A stretch of DNA of 64,000 nt from Candidatus Obscuribacterales bacterium (GTDB lineage: Bacteria; Cyanobacteriota; Vampirovibrionia; Obscuribacterales; Obscuribacteraceae): assembly GCA_021732025.1 (NCBI GenBank), contig JAKFVU010000050.1:48358-112357 (forward strand). Reading direction: 5' to 3'. The notes under the pieces are model-generated. The model was not told the DNA's origin. It did not search any database and saw nothing but the letters and a program-made list of their open reading frames with translations. Position numbers and translations under genes: made by a program. Below, piece after piece: positions 36,538 to 45,565 of this stretch; the stretch's first letter is position 1; each line of letters starts with the position of its first letter.

Positions 36538-37641
36538 TTAAACTCGCTGTTGCTGTTTTTCGGCTGGTTTCTTGCCGGCACTAGCTGCCATTGAAGTGTG
36601 GGTGTACTCCTTAAAAGCATCAAGAATTTTAGTATGGAATGTCTCGGTGGCCGAGATTTGCTGGCGTATGCTGGTGGCTTCAGGCGTACCTGGTTGATAA
36701 GCTGTGGCACTGGCGTAGAGTGATTTCAATTCTTGATCAATTATTTCGTCGACAATGTCGCATGCTTTCGAAATTACATGCTCAGAAGAGCGGGCGACAT
36801 CTCCACCCCCTTCAGAGTTAGAACCCGATTGCGAAGAGTCTGATGCTTTTGACTGACTGTCAGCTGGTTGATAACCGACAGCAATATTCTCTCCCAGTGT
36901 AGGTGTTTTATGATCGCTAAATAGCTCAGCTTCAGTCATAACGCCGCTTGAAACTCGAATCAAGTCACCAAATAGTTCTTTGGCTAGAGGTGGAATGGAG
37001 CCTAGGGTGGTTGAAACACCACCAATCAACCAAGAAATATCGCCGCCACTACCAGTAGTGCGTTCAATTTCCATGAAGTGCGGAATCTCATCCTCGCCTA
37101 CTGAGTCGTTATCAAAAGCCATCACCATTGAAGAGGGCACGACAAACACTGCAATCTTGCTATCATGGCCGCGCACAATTAGTGCCCAATCTCTGGTGGT
37201 TAAGCGACACTTGTAGGTTTTATCAACCGGTTTGTACCAAATATCTTCGTCGCGTTTTTCGAACAATTTTGGCTTTTCGTATGAAATATAGAGATTGGTG
37301 CCAATAGCCTTTTTGTTAAACTCATAAGCAAGTTCTACAAATTGCTCACTCAAAAGATCTATCCACTTGTTTACGTCTTCAAAAGCCGTGACAGTTGCGG
37401 CCTGCACCTCGGCCGGTTTTTCAACATTAGCTGGTACGAGTCCATTTAACCAGCGGCCGGTCTCTTGGCCTCGCTTGGCGCGCAGTGCATCGAAAATTTC
37501 TCTTGAATCTGGATCTATAGCCAAATCTGGAGAAAGCTCTTGTGCCCGCGCCCGTGCCTCTTGCATGCGAGACTCGTCGGCCTCTTGGTTTCTTTTGAGT
37601 GCAAACTTCCCGGATGCCCAGAGATCATTAAAGCGACCCAT
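36538..37641 (-). CDS. hypothetical cytosolic protein
   Basis: 367 residues, no signal peptide. Residues 1-70 are charged and helical (MGRFNDLWASGKFALKR; EARARAQELSPD), followed by an alpha/beta core (about 85-250: VNKWIDLLSEQFVEL; RDWALIVRGHDSKIAVFVVPSS), a Ser/Gly-rich linker and a helical tail. The core pattern resembles proteins that measure or bind nucleotides, but I recognise no motif. Divergent from the zinc-ribbon kinase, with which it shares a 75-base promoter region (TATAAT at 37675-37680). Confidence 0.65.
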   Translation of the reverse strand: MGRFNDLWASGKFALKRNQEADESRMQEARARAQELSPDLAIDPDSREIFDALRAKRGQETGRWLNGLVPANVEKPAEVQAATVTAFEDVNKWIDLLSEQFVELAYEFNKKAIGTNLYISYEKPKLFEKRDEDIWYKPVDKTYKCRLTTRDWALIVRGHDSKIAVFVVPSSMVMAFDNDSVGEDEIPHFMEIERTTGSGGDISWLIGGVSTTLGSIPPLAKELFGDLIRVSSGVMTEAELFSDHKTPTLGENIAVGYQPADSQSKASDSSQSGSNSEGGGDVARSSEHVISKACDIVDEIIDQELKSLYASATAYQPGTPEATSIRQQISATETFHTKILDAFKEYTHTSMAASAGKKPAEKQQQRV

Positions 37642-37716
37642 GTCTTTACCGCCTGTTTGTTGAAAAAGCCGACTTATAATACACTTAAGTGAATATATAT
37701 GAAATAAGGTTCAACC

Positions 37717-39714
37717 ATGGAAGATGACAGCACCAAAAAAGTCAGTATTGAAAAGAAATACTGTCCGCAGTGCTTTCAGCAGTTTGAAGGGTTCATAGAA
37801 AACTGTCCCCAAGACAATACGGTTTTGCGTGGGCCGAAGAACGACCCGTGGATAGGCAAAACCTTCGCCGATCGCTATATTGTTGACTCAGTGCTCGGTC
37901 TGGGCGGCATGAGTGTCGTTTACAAGGCAAGACACAAACTGATGGACCGCACAGTCGCCATCAAGATGTTGCACAATGTTTTGAAGCAAGACGTCACGGC
38001 TCTTGAGCGTTTCAAACTAGAGGCTCAAGCTGCCAGTTCGCTTAGTCACCAGAATGTTATTACAGTTTACGATTTTGGCGTAACCCCAGACGGCGAGCCA
38101 TTCTTTGTGATGGATTGCCTGGAGGGCGAAAGTCTCAAGGATCTTATTGAGCGCAAAGGCCGCATTGCCTACGACCGCGCTCTGTCAATATTTAAACAGA
38201 TCTGCGACGGCCTTGAAGCTGCCCACAAGCGGGGTATTGTTCACCGGGATTTGAAACCAGCCAATGTCATTGTCACAAAGCAAGAGGATGGGTCTGAGCA
38301 CGTTCGCCTGGTAGACTTTGGTATTGCCAAGATGCTCAAGCAGGATGGCCGTGAGCAGCAACAATTAACCAAGACTGGCGAGGTCTTTGGTAGCCCAATT
38401 TATATGAGCCCAGAACAGTGCCTGGGCAGAGAAATCGACGCTCGTTCGGACATTTATGCCCTTGGCTGTTTAATGTACGAGACACTTTCTGGTCAGCCAC
38501 CATTTTTGGGCGCTGGCTTCCTTGAGACCATGAACATGCATGTCGGCGACAAGGCCAAACCCTTGGCCGAGATGGTGCCTGAGGCTAATGTGCCAGTTGA
38601 ACTCAGTGATGTAATTAATCGCTGCATGGCGAAAGATCCAGATTCGCGCTTTCAGAATATTGGAGAAGTGCGCGACACCTTAGTTTATATAACCACTGCA
38701 TTACTTGGTTCAAGTCGCACTCATATTTCTAGTATCAGCGCTGCTCGACCACCTGTTAGTGCACCTGCCAGAAAAGTTCCGGTCGCTACAGTCTTGGCCG
38801 GAGTACTTGCCGTTCTCTTTATCAGCCTTGTCACAATCGCCACTGTCTGGCCCGGTCCTGAAGACGACCGCGGCACTCTCATGAACAAAACCATGTGGCA
38901 AGTAACTATGTCCGGTGTAGATTCTGCTATTCAAGCAAAAGATTATGCTTCTGCCGAACGTAAGTTAATGGAGGCTGAGGCTAAGGCCCGCACTTTTGGC
39001 GACAATAGAGCGCGTTTAATGACTACACTGAAGGCGAAAAGCGAACTTTATGACATTTGGGAAGGTCACGCCGAAGCCCTAGAGAAAACCAATCTTGAAA
39101 TCACTAACATAGAGCTTTCGCGGGTAACTGCAGATGCAAAAACGCTTGGTGCAATGCTTGATGAAGTTGGTGCGCCAGCAAAGTCGTCGGTACAAGAGAG
39201 TCAATCGCGATTGCGCTTTGAAGCACAGATTCCACGCATTCTTTCTACTGCAGTTAAATTGGCCGGTAGAAGCATGTGCTCTGAAGAAGATGCACTGTTG
39301 ACTAAAGCCTTGGCCGTATCAAAGCGGAAGCTCGGCCGAGATTCGGTGCAAACAGCTAAAATCTCAATGCTGTTAGCCGACTGTTATTCTGATCAACGCC
39401 GATTTGAGCAAATGCGTCCACTTTTAGTTGCTGCTGTGGAAGTCTATAAGAATAGATCTGATACTAGTCCGGCTGACTATGCTCGTGCGCTAGCTAAGCT
39501 TGGGCAATTTGATGTGGACCGTACAGATTTTCCTAAGGCGGGGCCAGAATTAGAAGAAGCACTCAAAGTTGCTCGCTCGCTCAACGGTAATCCAGAGGTG
39601 CTGATTCTGTGTCTGCGCAGCAATTGCGATTTGCTCACCCAAACTGGAAAAAAAGCTGAGGCTGAAGTCTTGCGCAAAGAAGCTGATGCTCTAGAGGCTA
39701 AGGCGAGAAAGTAG
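37717..39714 (+). CDS. membrane Ser/Thr kinase with zinc-ribbon N-terminus and TPR-like C-terminus
   Basis: 665 residues. Zinc-ribbon-like start (CPQC at 16-19, then NCPQD near 29-33), kinase domain (53-325): loop GLGGMSVVY, Lys83, HRDLKPAN with Asp178, DFG 200-202, SPEQCLG. One membrane segment at about 354-377. The outer part (about 385-665) is helical, with TPR-like hairpins at the end. Fully conserved catalytic residues. The kinase is cytoplasmic and the TPR-like part extracytoplasmic, suggesting ligand sensing. The best-conserved of the four kinases in the window. Confidence 0.9.
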   Translation: MEDDSTKKVSIEKKYCPQCFQQFEGFIENCPQDNTVLRGPKNDPWIGKTFADRYIVDSVLGLGGMSVVYKARHKLMDRTVAIKMLHNVLKQDVTALERFKLEAQAASSLSHQNVITVYDFGVTPDGEPFFVMDCLEGESLKDLIERKGRIAYDRALSIFKQICDGLEAAHKRGIVHRDLKPANVIVTKQEDGSEHVRLVDFGIAKMLKQDGREQQQLTKTGEVFGSPIYMSPEQCLGREIDARSDIYALGCLMYETLSGQPPFLGAGFLETMNMHVGDKAKPLAEMVPEANVPVELSDVINRCMAKDPDSRFQNIGEVRDTLVYITTALLGSSRTHISSISAARPPVSAPARKVPVATVLAGVLAVLFISLVTIATVWPGPEDDRGTLMNKTMWQVTMSGVDSAIQAKDYASAERKLMEAEAKARTFGDNRARLMTTLKAKSELYDIWEGHAEALEKTNLEITNIELSRVTADAKTLGAMLDEVGAPAKSSVQESQSRLRFEAQIPRILSTAVKLAGRSMCSEEDALLTKALAVSKRKLGRDSVQTAKISMLLADCYSDQRRFEQMRPLLVAAVEVYKNRSDTSPADYARALAKLGQFDVDRTDFPKAGPELEEALKVARSLNGNPEVLILCLRSNCDLLTQTGKKAEAEVLRKEADALEAKARK

Positions 39715-39743
39715 ATTTTGTTTCTTTTGAATAAGGAGCTGAA

Positions 39744-40448
39744 GTGTCAAACCACAAAGTTGTTTCACGTGATGAATGGCTCGCTCTAAGACAAGAGCTA
39801 CTAGAAAAAGAAAAAGAACTTACTCGTCAGCGCGACAAGCTGAACGAGCAAAGGCGCGAATTGCCTTGGGTGAAAGTCGAGAAAAACTATGTGTTTGATT
39901 CGGACAAGGGCCAAGTTAGCCTGAGCGACTTATTCGATGGCCGCAGTCAACTTGTTGTTCAGCATTTTATGTTTAACCCTGATTGGGAGCAAGGTTGCGT
40001 CGGCTGTTCATTTTTAGCTGATCACAAAGATGCTGCCCGCGTTCACTTAAATCAACACGATGTTTCTACCGTAGCGATTTCGCGAGCACCACTAAGCAAA
40101 ATTGAAGCATTCAAGAAGCGCATGAATTGGCAGTTTCCTTGGGTATCATCGGGTAGTAGTGATTTCAATTACGATTATGGTGTGTCATTTAACAAACAAG
40201 ATTTGGCAAACGGTCCTGTTTTTTACAACTACCAAATGCAAAAGTACGATCAAGAAGATACCGCCGGCACCAGCGTTTTTTATAAAAATGAAGCTGGCGA
40301 AATATTCCACACCTACTCAACTTATGCACGCGGGGATGAATCTCTCTTGGGAGCATACAACTATTTAGACCTGACTCCGAAAGGGCGCAACGAGCACGGT
40401 GCCCACAAAAACCTTATGGATTGGGTCAAGCACCACGATAAGTATTAA
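39744..40448 (+). CDS. DUF899 family thioredoxin-like protein
   Basis: 234 residues. The family's features are seen: N-terminal SRDEWLALRQELLEKEK helix, LVVQHFMFNPDWEQGCVGCSF with a CxxC-like pair, VAISRAPLSKIEAFKKRMNW and GTSVFYK, ending LDLTPKGRNE. A thioredoxin fold is predicted; reactivity unknown. GTG start with AAGGAG upstream, 29 bases after the kinase gene and probably in the same transcript. Confidence 0.85.
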   Translation: MSNHKVVSRDEWLALRQELLEKEKELTRQRDKLNEQRRELPWVKVEKNYVFDSDKGQVSLSDLFDGRSQLVVQHFMFNPDWEQGCVGCSFLADHKDAARVHLNQHDVSTVAISRAPLSKIEAFKKRMNWQFPWVSSGSSDFNYDYGVSFNKQDLANGPVFYNYQMQKYDQEDTAGTSVFYKNEAGEIFHTYSTYARGDESLLGAYNYLDLTPKGRNEHGAHKNLMDWVKHHDKY

Positions 40449-40490
40449 GTCGTTACCAGAGGGCTGCAGCCGTCTGCTAGAATCGACCGC

Positions 40491-41099
40491 ATGGATCTCT
40501 TGTACTGGAAAAGCTACCTCCATGCCAGGGTAGGCGAAATTGAACCGCTGATGACTACCCCTTGGGGCTTCATCAGTGCCTCTATTTTGATTGAAATACT
40601 GGCCCGGATGGTCAATGGCATTGGCCGGGGAAAGATTACCAGGCAGCAGTTCGAAGCCTTTGTGCTTGAATGGATGGACGATTATGGCCCCAATGCCGAA
40701 TATCCGTTTAAGTTCAATTCGCAGGTCGTTCGACTGACGAATAATTCCGAGGCTGGAAAACCAGAAGAGAAATCTTTAGCGACGCAGATGTATTGCATAA
40801 TGCGCTCATCAATGGTGCACAATCTATCGCTGGTGGCAGGTGATAGCGAGCTGCGCAGTGGTGGTGCCGATTACTCAATTTACATGATAGATCGCAAAAC
40901 GGCTAAAGCGAAAGGTCTAAAGCACTTACAGAATTATGAAAATGACTCAGCCGTTTTTGTAGGCGAAGACTTGCTCGATGATATTGACAGTGTGATTGAT
41001 AAAGTGTTCGCTGCCGCTGAAGGCGATGAAGGACTGAGGGCGAACATCGTGAAGCATTTGAGTGAGAGAACTCCGGTTAATATGTATGTCCAAGAATGA
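40491..41099 (+). CDS. hypothetical protein, HEPN-like candidate
   Basis: 202 residues, mostly helical, cytosolic. The segment YCIMRSSMVHNLSL has an Arg-x4-His spacing like the catalytic motif of HEPN ribonucleases (compare RNxxxH), set in a helix after a short loop. Nothing else confirms the family, and there is no nucleotidyltransferase or antitoxin partner adjacent. ATG at 40491 has no ribosome-binding site; TAGAAT at 40478-40483 ends 7 bases upstream, suggesting a leaderless message. The gene ends near a terminator at 41167. Confidence 0.5.
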   Translation: MDLLYWKSYLHARVGEIEPLMTTPWGFISASILIEILARMVNGIGRGKITRQQFEAFVLEWMDDYGPNAEYPFKFNSQVVRLTNNSEAGKPEEKSLATQMYCIMRSSMVHNLSLVAGDSELRSGGADYSIYMIDRKTAKAKGLKHLQNYENDSAVFVGEDLLDDIDSVIDKVFAAAEGDEGLRANIVKHLSERTPVNMYVQE

Positions 41100-41166
41100 T
41101 GATAAGCACCAGCGCAGTGAGATTGCTAACCGGCTGAAGCAAAATGCTTTAACCGCATCTGTCAGC

Positions 41167-41208
41167 TGAACGGGGACATCAGTAGCGCCGTTCATCAGTT
41201 TCTTTTTT
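41167..41208 (+). terminator. rho-independent terminator after the HEPN-like gene
   Basis: TGAACGG (41167-41173) pairs with CCGTTCA (41188-41194), with a 14-base loop, then a T-rich run TTTCTTTTTT to 41208. It lies 68 bases after the stop at 41099. Confidence 0.5.
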
Positions 41209-41683
41209 ATCTCACTATTTGCCAGGCTGGATTTGCAATTAGGTATCCACGAATTCTGTATCGCTTCCAGTGTCCTTCAGCATCAGCTCTTTCCACATCC
41301 ACGTGATATATGTTTGGTTCAAATGAGTGAACGCTCAACACGTTATATGTCCAAAACGTAGTTTCTCCCTCAGTCACTGGACCGGAGCCTTGACCCAGCG
41401 CAGTAATCGTTGTTTCACCAGTTAGACTTTTGATTCCGCTGCCACGAACATTAAAAAACACATTTCCTTCTTTATCGATTCGAAGACCTCCACAATCCTT
41501 ACCAATACAGTTTGGAACCTTTATGTCCACAGCATGCAAAGTCGTCGATTTGGGAAGTTCATAATTTAAACCGTCTGGAGAAATGTGGTCAGACCTCAAA
41601 GCTGGAGATTTACCTTCTACAGGTATATGAAAGAAAGTCCAAATGCTGCTTACCATAAAACCTAGCAGTAGTTTCCTCAACAT
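41207..41683 (-). CDS. hypothetical secreted protein
   Basis: 158 residues. Basic plus hydrophobic N-terminus (MLRKLLLGFMVSSIWTFFHIPVEG) looks like a signal peptide. The mature part is beta-rich, with two close cysteines (NCIGKDCGGLR) and repeated VxF/V strands. No family recognised. Convergent with the HEPN-like gene and divergent from the TPR gene at 41822. Confidence 0.6.
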   Translation of the reverse strand: MLRKLLLGFMVSSIWTFFHIPVEGKSPALRSDHISPDGLNYELPKSTTLHAVDIKVPNCIGKDCGGLRIDKEGNVFFNVRGSGIKSLTGETTITALGQGSGPVTEGETTFWTYNVLSVHSFEPNIYHVDVERADAEGHWKRYRIRGYLIANPAWQIVR

Positions 41684-41809
41684 ATCTCGTCTCCATTCGC
41701 TTATAGAAGTTTATTAAGATCCTATTTGCCATTGCGCCATCCTAGCATTACCAGCTATTGCTGGCTGGCATATTTTAGGCTCCTAAGCATACACGGAGCC
41801 TGTTCGAGC

Positions 41810-41815
41810 TATAAT
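41810..41815 (+). promoter_or_regulatory. probable -10 box (TATAAT) for the TPR gene at 41822
   Basis: A consensus TATAAT ends 6 bases before the ATG, with no Shine-Dalgarno sequence. This predicts transcription starting at the start codon itself. No strong -35. Confidence 0.4.
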
Positions 41816-41821
41816 CGCTGC

Positions 41822-42790
41822 ATGCATCTACATTTTATTTTTAAATTCAGTAAGCCTTATAAACTGACTCTTTATACACTAGTGGCATTGGTCGTTGGAG
41901 GAGCGGCTATTGCTGCGTCTGATACTACTCAGTCCCTCAGTCAAGAAATTAAGAGCTTCAATGATGGTAATTATCTCCAAACCGTATCTATCGGCAAAGA
42001 ATTAGTGGCTATTGACCCAGCTAATGCAACGGCTCGATATTATTACGGGCAAGCACTGGCAAAACTAAACCGCGGTGGTGAAGCAATCGCCCAGTTTTCT
42101 CAGTGCTACAAATTGGCAAAAGATCCACAGATGAAATCGTATAGCTTAACAGCGATGCAAAACTTGAACAAAGCTTTGACCACAAAGGCTTCTTCTTCTT
42201 CGAACGCAATAGTTGAGAGCACGCAGCCCTCAAACGTTGCTAGTAACAGTAGCCGACCATCAGCGCAGGGCGCGGAACTTAGCTCATTGAAATTGCGAAT
42301 TTTTGAAGATGGTGCTCATCAAATTAGGGTACTTAGAGAACAAGCAGATCGTGACATCCAGTCAGCGAAAAATAAGGCTCAAGAGCAGATGCAAGGAATT
42401 CCGGAGTTTTTGAATCGCCGTTACTACGTCAATGGTATCAATACTGGAATGTATCCCAATCCAGAATATCCAGAAGCTTTTGAAAAATCACAGGCGGAAT
42501 TGGCTAGCACCACGGCGAAGATAAACTCTGCCTTCGCTCGACGCGAATCTGAAATAATGGCAGACTGCAAACGCCGAACTGTGGGCTACGATCAAACTGG
42601 AGTTGGTATGCAGAGTCAGCAGACCCCAGGAATAAGCAACATCCAGTTGACTCCCGAGCATACAAATTCTTACCTGCGGCAGTATGTAAATTATGATGGT
42701 ACGGTGCCAGGGGCGTTAAAAGCTAGACCTGGAGCGCTCTCGAGTGATAAGCAAAAGTCGAATACATCCATTCAAAAAACTGCAAAATGA
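41822..42790 (+). CDS. secreted or membrane-anchored TPR protein
   Basis: 322 residues from ATG 41822; an in-frame ATG 96 bases upstream is rejected because it precedes the TATAAT box. N-terminal signal/anchor (YKLTLYTLVALVVGGAAIA), then two TPR-like repeats (FNDGNYLQTVSIGKEL; ARYYYGQALAKLNRGGEAIAQF), a Ser-rich linker and a Gln/Lys-rich helical tail. Ends in an ATGA overlap with the PDZ-VWA gene, so the two proteins are made together. Confidence 0.75.
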   Translation: MHLHFIFKFSKPYKLTLYTLVALVVGGAAIAASDTTQSLSQEIKSFNDGNYLQTVSIGKELVAIDPANATARYYYGQALAKLNRGGEAIAQFSQCYKLAKDPQMKSYSLTAMQNLNKALTTKASSSSNAIVESTQPSNVASNSSRPSAQGAELSSLKLRIFEDGAHQIRVLREQADRDIQSAKNKAQEQMQGIPEFLNRRYYVNGINTGMYPNPEYPEAFEKSQAELASTTAKINSAFARRESEIMADCKRRTVGYDQTGVGMQSQQTPGISNIQLTPEHTNSYLRQYVNYDGTVPGALKARPGALSSDKQKSNTSIQKTAK

Positions 42791-43995
42791 GTAAAGCAAT
42801 TCCTGCAAGTATTCTTTCTTGCTTTTTGGTTTTGATAAACCTAGTTGCGGATATCCCTGCTGCGCTATCGCTTGACGGGCAGAGCGCTAGCAACAAAAGA
42901 TCAACTGCGGCAACCACGGCTTCAAAGAAAACACTCAATAGCTCAAAGAAATTATATGGTGCAATTGACCAAGTTAACTATGCTTTGCAATCTGCGGGAG
43001 TAACTTTAGAGAGCGGCAATTTGCCAGCTCTTGTTGGCCTTGTGCGGCTTGGTTCACCTGCTCATCGTGCTGGCTTAGCTGAGCAAGACAAAGTAATTTC
43101 AGCAAGTATTGTAGAAAACAAACTGAATCTATTATTTGAAAGAGATGGTAAGCGCTATGCCGTAAGTTTGCATACAGCTCCGGCTATTTTGACACCAGCT
43201 GTGCCGATGAGCGACAGTAAGCCACTATCAGCCAGTGCGGTTAAAAGCCCACAGGTTACAGAGACCACGAAAATCAATGCAATAGCCAAATATGACCTCG
43301 CGGTTCTAATCGATATTTCAGATTCTATGAACATGGAACTTTCAAGAGGAGAGGAATCTAAATGGGAATGGTGCAGTAAATTTGTTTCTACTTTTGCCGA
43401 TAAGGTAATGCCAAGTTTAGCTGGCCGAGGCATCACTACCGTGCCGTTCAATAGCACCTACTCGATTGCTTCTGCGTGCACTCCTGCTCAGGTGGTAGGA
43501 TTTTTCAAAAATATCAAACCGATTGGGGCTACAGATCTTGGTTCTCCTTTGCAAGATGTGCTGGGAAGGTTTATGTCTTCCAGTCATCAGCGACCGCTAT
43601 TAGTCGTAGTTTTAACAGACGGCATGTCTAACTCGGGACCAACAGCCGAGAGTGTTTTGATTGAATTTAGCAAACGAATGCATACTGATAGAGATGTTCG
43701 AGTCTTGATTCTTGAGATTGGTGAAGACTCAGTTAGCAGTGCGTATCTCAAATACTTAGACGATTATCTAGTCAATGATGGTGCAAAATTCGATTTTGTT
43801 GATGTAACCAAATTCAAAGAGCTTAAGAAGACAACTTTTGTTGAGGCATTGCAAAAAGCCGTCTTTGAGCGCCCAATCAGTGCAACATCTAAAGCTATTC
43901 AAGGAGAGATTGACCAACTGAAAGCTGAGATTAGAAGGCAGCGTGAATTAGAAAGTAAGTCAGGAAATGAAACGAAACCAAAATCAAGTCTATGA
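42787..43995 (+). CDS. secreted PDZ-like plus VWA domain protein
   Basis: 402 residues. Signal peptide (about 5-28), PDZ-like domain at about 60-130 (VGLVRLGSPAHRAGL, then DKVISASI) without a protease domain, and a von Willebrand A domain at about 165-345. The metal-ion site is complete: Asp176-x-Ser178-x-Ser180, Thr249 (GATDLG) and Asp278 (LTDGMS). A Lys/Glu-rich coiled tail follows. Extracytoplasmic adhesion or assembly factor is likely; partner may be the TPR protein encoded just upstream. Confidence 0.85.
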   Translation: MSKAIPASILSCFLVLINLVADIPAALSLDGQSASNKRSTAATTASKKTLNSSKKLYGAIDQVNYALQSAGVTLESGNLPALVGLVRLGSPAHRAGLAEQDKVISASIVENKLNLLFERDGKRYAVSLHTAPAILTPAVPMSDSKPLSASAVKSPQVTETTKINAIAKYDLAVLIDISDSMNMELSRGEESKWEWCSKFVSTFADKVMPSLAGRGITTVPFNSTYSIASACTPAQVVGFFKNIKPIGATDLGSPLQDVLGRFMSSSHQRPLLVVVLTDGMSNSGPTAESVLIEFSKRMHTDRDVRVLILEIGEDSVSSAYLKYLDDYLVNDGAKFDFVDVTKFKELKKTTFVEALQKAVFERPISATSKAIQGEIDQLKAEIRRQRELESKSGNETKPKSSL

Positions 43996-44089
43996 GTTTG
44001 TTATGCCTGAATTTGATGAATCGATGTAAGTGTGATGGTCTTCAAACGACAGAGTTATCGAGTCTACTGGGGCCACTTAGTTAGAGCTA

Positions 44090-45565
44090 TTACTGTAGGC
44101 ATTTCATCAGTTCTTCAGCGTAAATTGCATGCCCGCGATCGTTCGGGTGATTGACTTTATCGGCCAACAAAAGCTCTGGTGTTAAACCCTCATTCGCCGC
44201 ATCTCTCGAACGAAGGCCGATGTCGGCTATAGCGAAGCGGCATGACCGAGCTAGCTCTGGCAACACTGTGTAGTATGGCCGACTAGAAATAGCATGCCAT
44301 TCGTCTCTGTCGAATCCATAGAGAGTTGGGCTAACCCAATGAGGCAGACAGACAATTACTTCTATATCGTGACTCCTCATAACGTCAGCGAAGTGAGTGT
44401 AGTTCTTCACCAGTTCTCTCCCTCTCAATGACAAATCATTGACAAATTCAACAACAACAAGGTCAGGAAGTAGCTCTCGCTTCTGATGCGTGAGCGTTTT
44501 TATATAATTGTCAAATTGAGTTTGAGACGTTGTTCCTCCGGCACCGAACACAGAATATTTCACAATACTGTCAGGATATTTATTTTTCAGCCTCGAAATG
44601 AAAGCAGCCGGAAATGCCATATTAGCCTGACTTACGCAACAGCCACAAGTAACACTATCGCCCACAAAGCAAATATTGGTAGGTTTGCTACTCTTGAGCT
44701 TCGCTAAAGTCTTTGACAGAAGCAAATGATAGTTGTTTTGACTTGCCGCACCAGATAGAGTTTTAGAGTCAACAGTTGGTGACGGAAGGAAAATTGCTGA
44801 GGTGGTAGTGGATGGAACAATCGGCATAATATCTGATTTCTCAAGGCTTTGCTCAAACGCAGGTGCCAAAATATTGACTACGGGCAGCATGTTCTTAGCC
44901 ACTTCCGGTGGCGATGGAGAACCAGCAGCCAGCGGCCCAAGAACTAAGTGTAATTTGCCAGTAACATCCGAGGCAATGGTACAGATTCGCTGCCGCCTAA
45001 CCTGATAATCGATAAGCACACTTTCTACGCTGTCTTTGGCATTCACATTTGCAAGAAGAATTCCCCACTTAGGATCCAATGAATATTTATCTGAAGCTAA
45101 TCGAGCACCAAAATGAGCAGGTTTCTTCGATTTGACAACAAGTGAATTTTGCACCATCAAGTCAGGTAAAGGTAAGCCACAAATTCGTACACCACTTGGC
45201 GTTCGCTGCCATGCCAGAGAGTTGTCTGCAACTGGCTTAACTAACTGAAAGGGCTCATTTTGCACCTGGATTCCAAGGCTAGTGGGAATCTCAAATTTAG
45301 TTCTAGAAATTGAAACAGTTCTTCCGTCAATTTTGATGGTACCCTCGTCAATCGTAATTCTTCGACCGTCAAATTTAAGCACCAGATCAACATTATTTTG
45401 CGAAAAGATTCGCACCTTGTTGTCTTGCAGATTTCCGCAACCTATCAAAAGCAAACACGCTACAGTTAAAGAAAGTAGCAGACTAAAGCATGCACTAAAA
45501 CAAGCCCTGCGGCTAGTAAGAAACGATGACAGTGAACAGTTGACTGAAGATTCTATAATGGACAT
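44090..45565 (-). CDS. SGNH/GDSL hydrolase-family lipoprotein
   Basis: 491 residues. Lipobox LLIGC (Cys43) predicts an outer lipoprotein. Residues 50-285 form an unknown beta-rich region; the SGNH domain begins at about 295: GDSVTCG (Ser304), then VVVEFVNDLS for the Asn block and DKVNHPN for the Asp-x-x-His end. The Gly block is diverged. Overlaps the acyltransferase-3 gene by 13 bases. This pair resembles AT3/SGNH systems that O-acylate polysaccharides; the SGNH part would transfer or remove the acyl group outside the membrane. Confidence 0.8.
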   Translation of the reverse strand: MSIIESSVNCSLSSFLTSRRACFSACFSLLLSLTVACLLLIGCGNLQDNKVRIFSQNNVDLVLKFDGRRITIDEGTIKIDGRTVSISRTKFEIPTSLGIQVQNEPFQLVKPVADNSLAWQRTPSGVRICGLPLPDLMVQNSLVVKSKKPAHFGARLASDKYSLDPKWGILLANVNAKDSVESVLIDYQVRRQRICTIASDVTGKLHLVLGPLAAGSPSPPEVAKNMLPVVNILAPAFEQSLEKSDIMPIVPSTTTSAIFLPSPTVDSKTLSGAASQNNYHLLLSKTLAKLKSSKPTNICFVGDSVTCGCCVSQANMAFPAAFISRLKNKYPDSIVKYSVFGAGGTTSQTQFDNYIKTLTHQKRELLPDLVVVEFVNDLSLRGRELVKNYTHFADVMRSHDIEVIVCLPHWVSPTLYGFDRDEWHAISSRPYYTVLPELARSCRFAIADIGLRSRDAANEGLTPELLLADKVNHPNDRGHAIYAEELMKCLQ

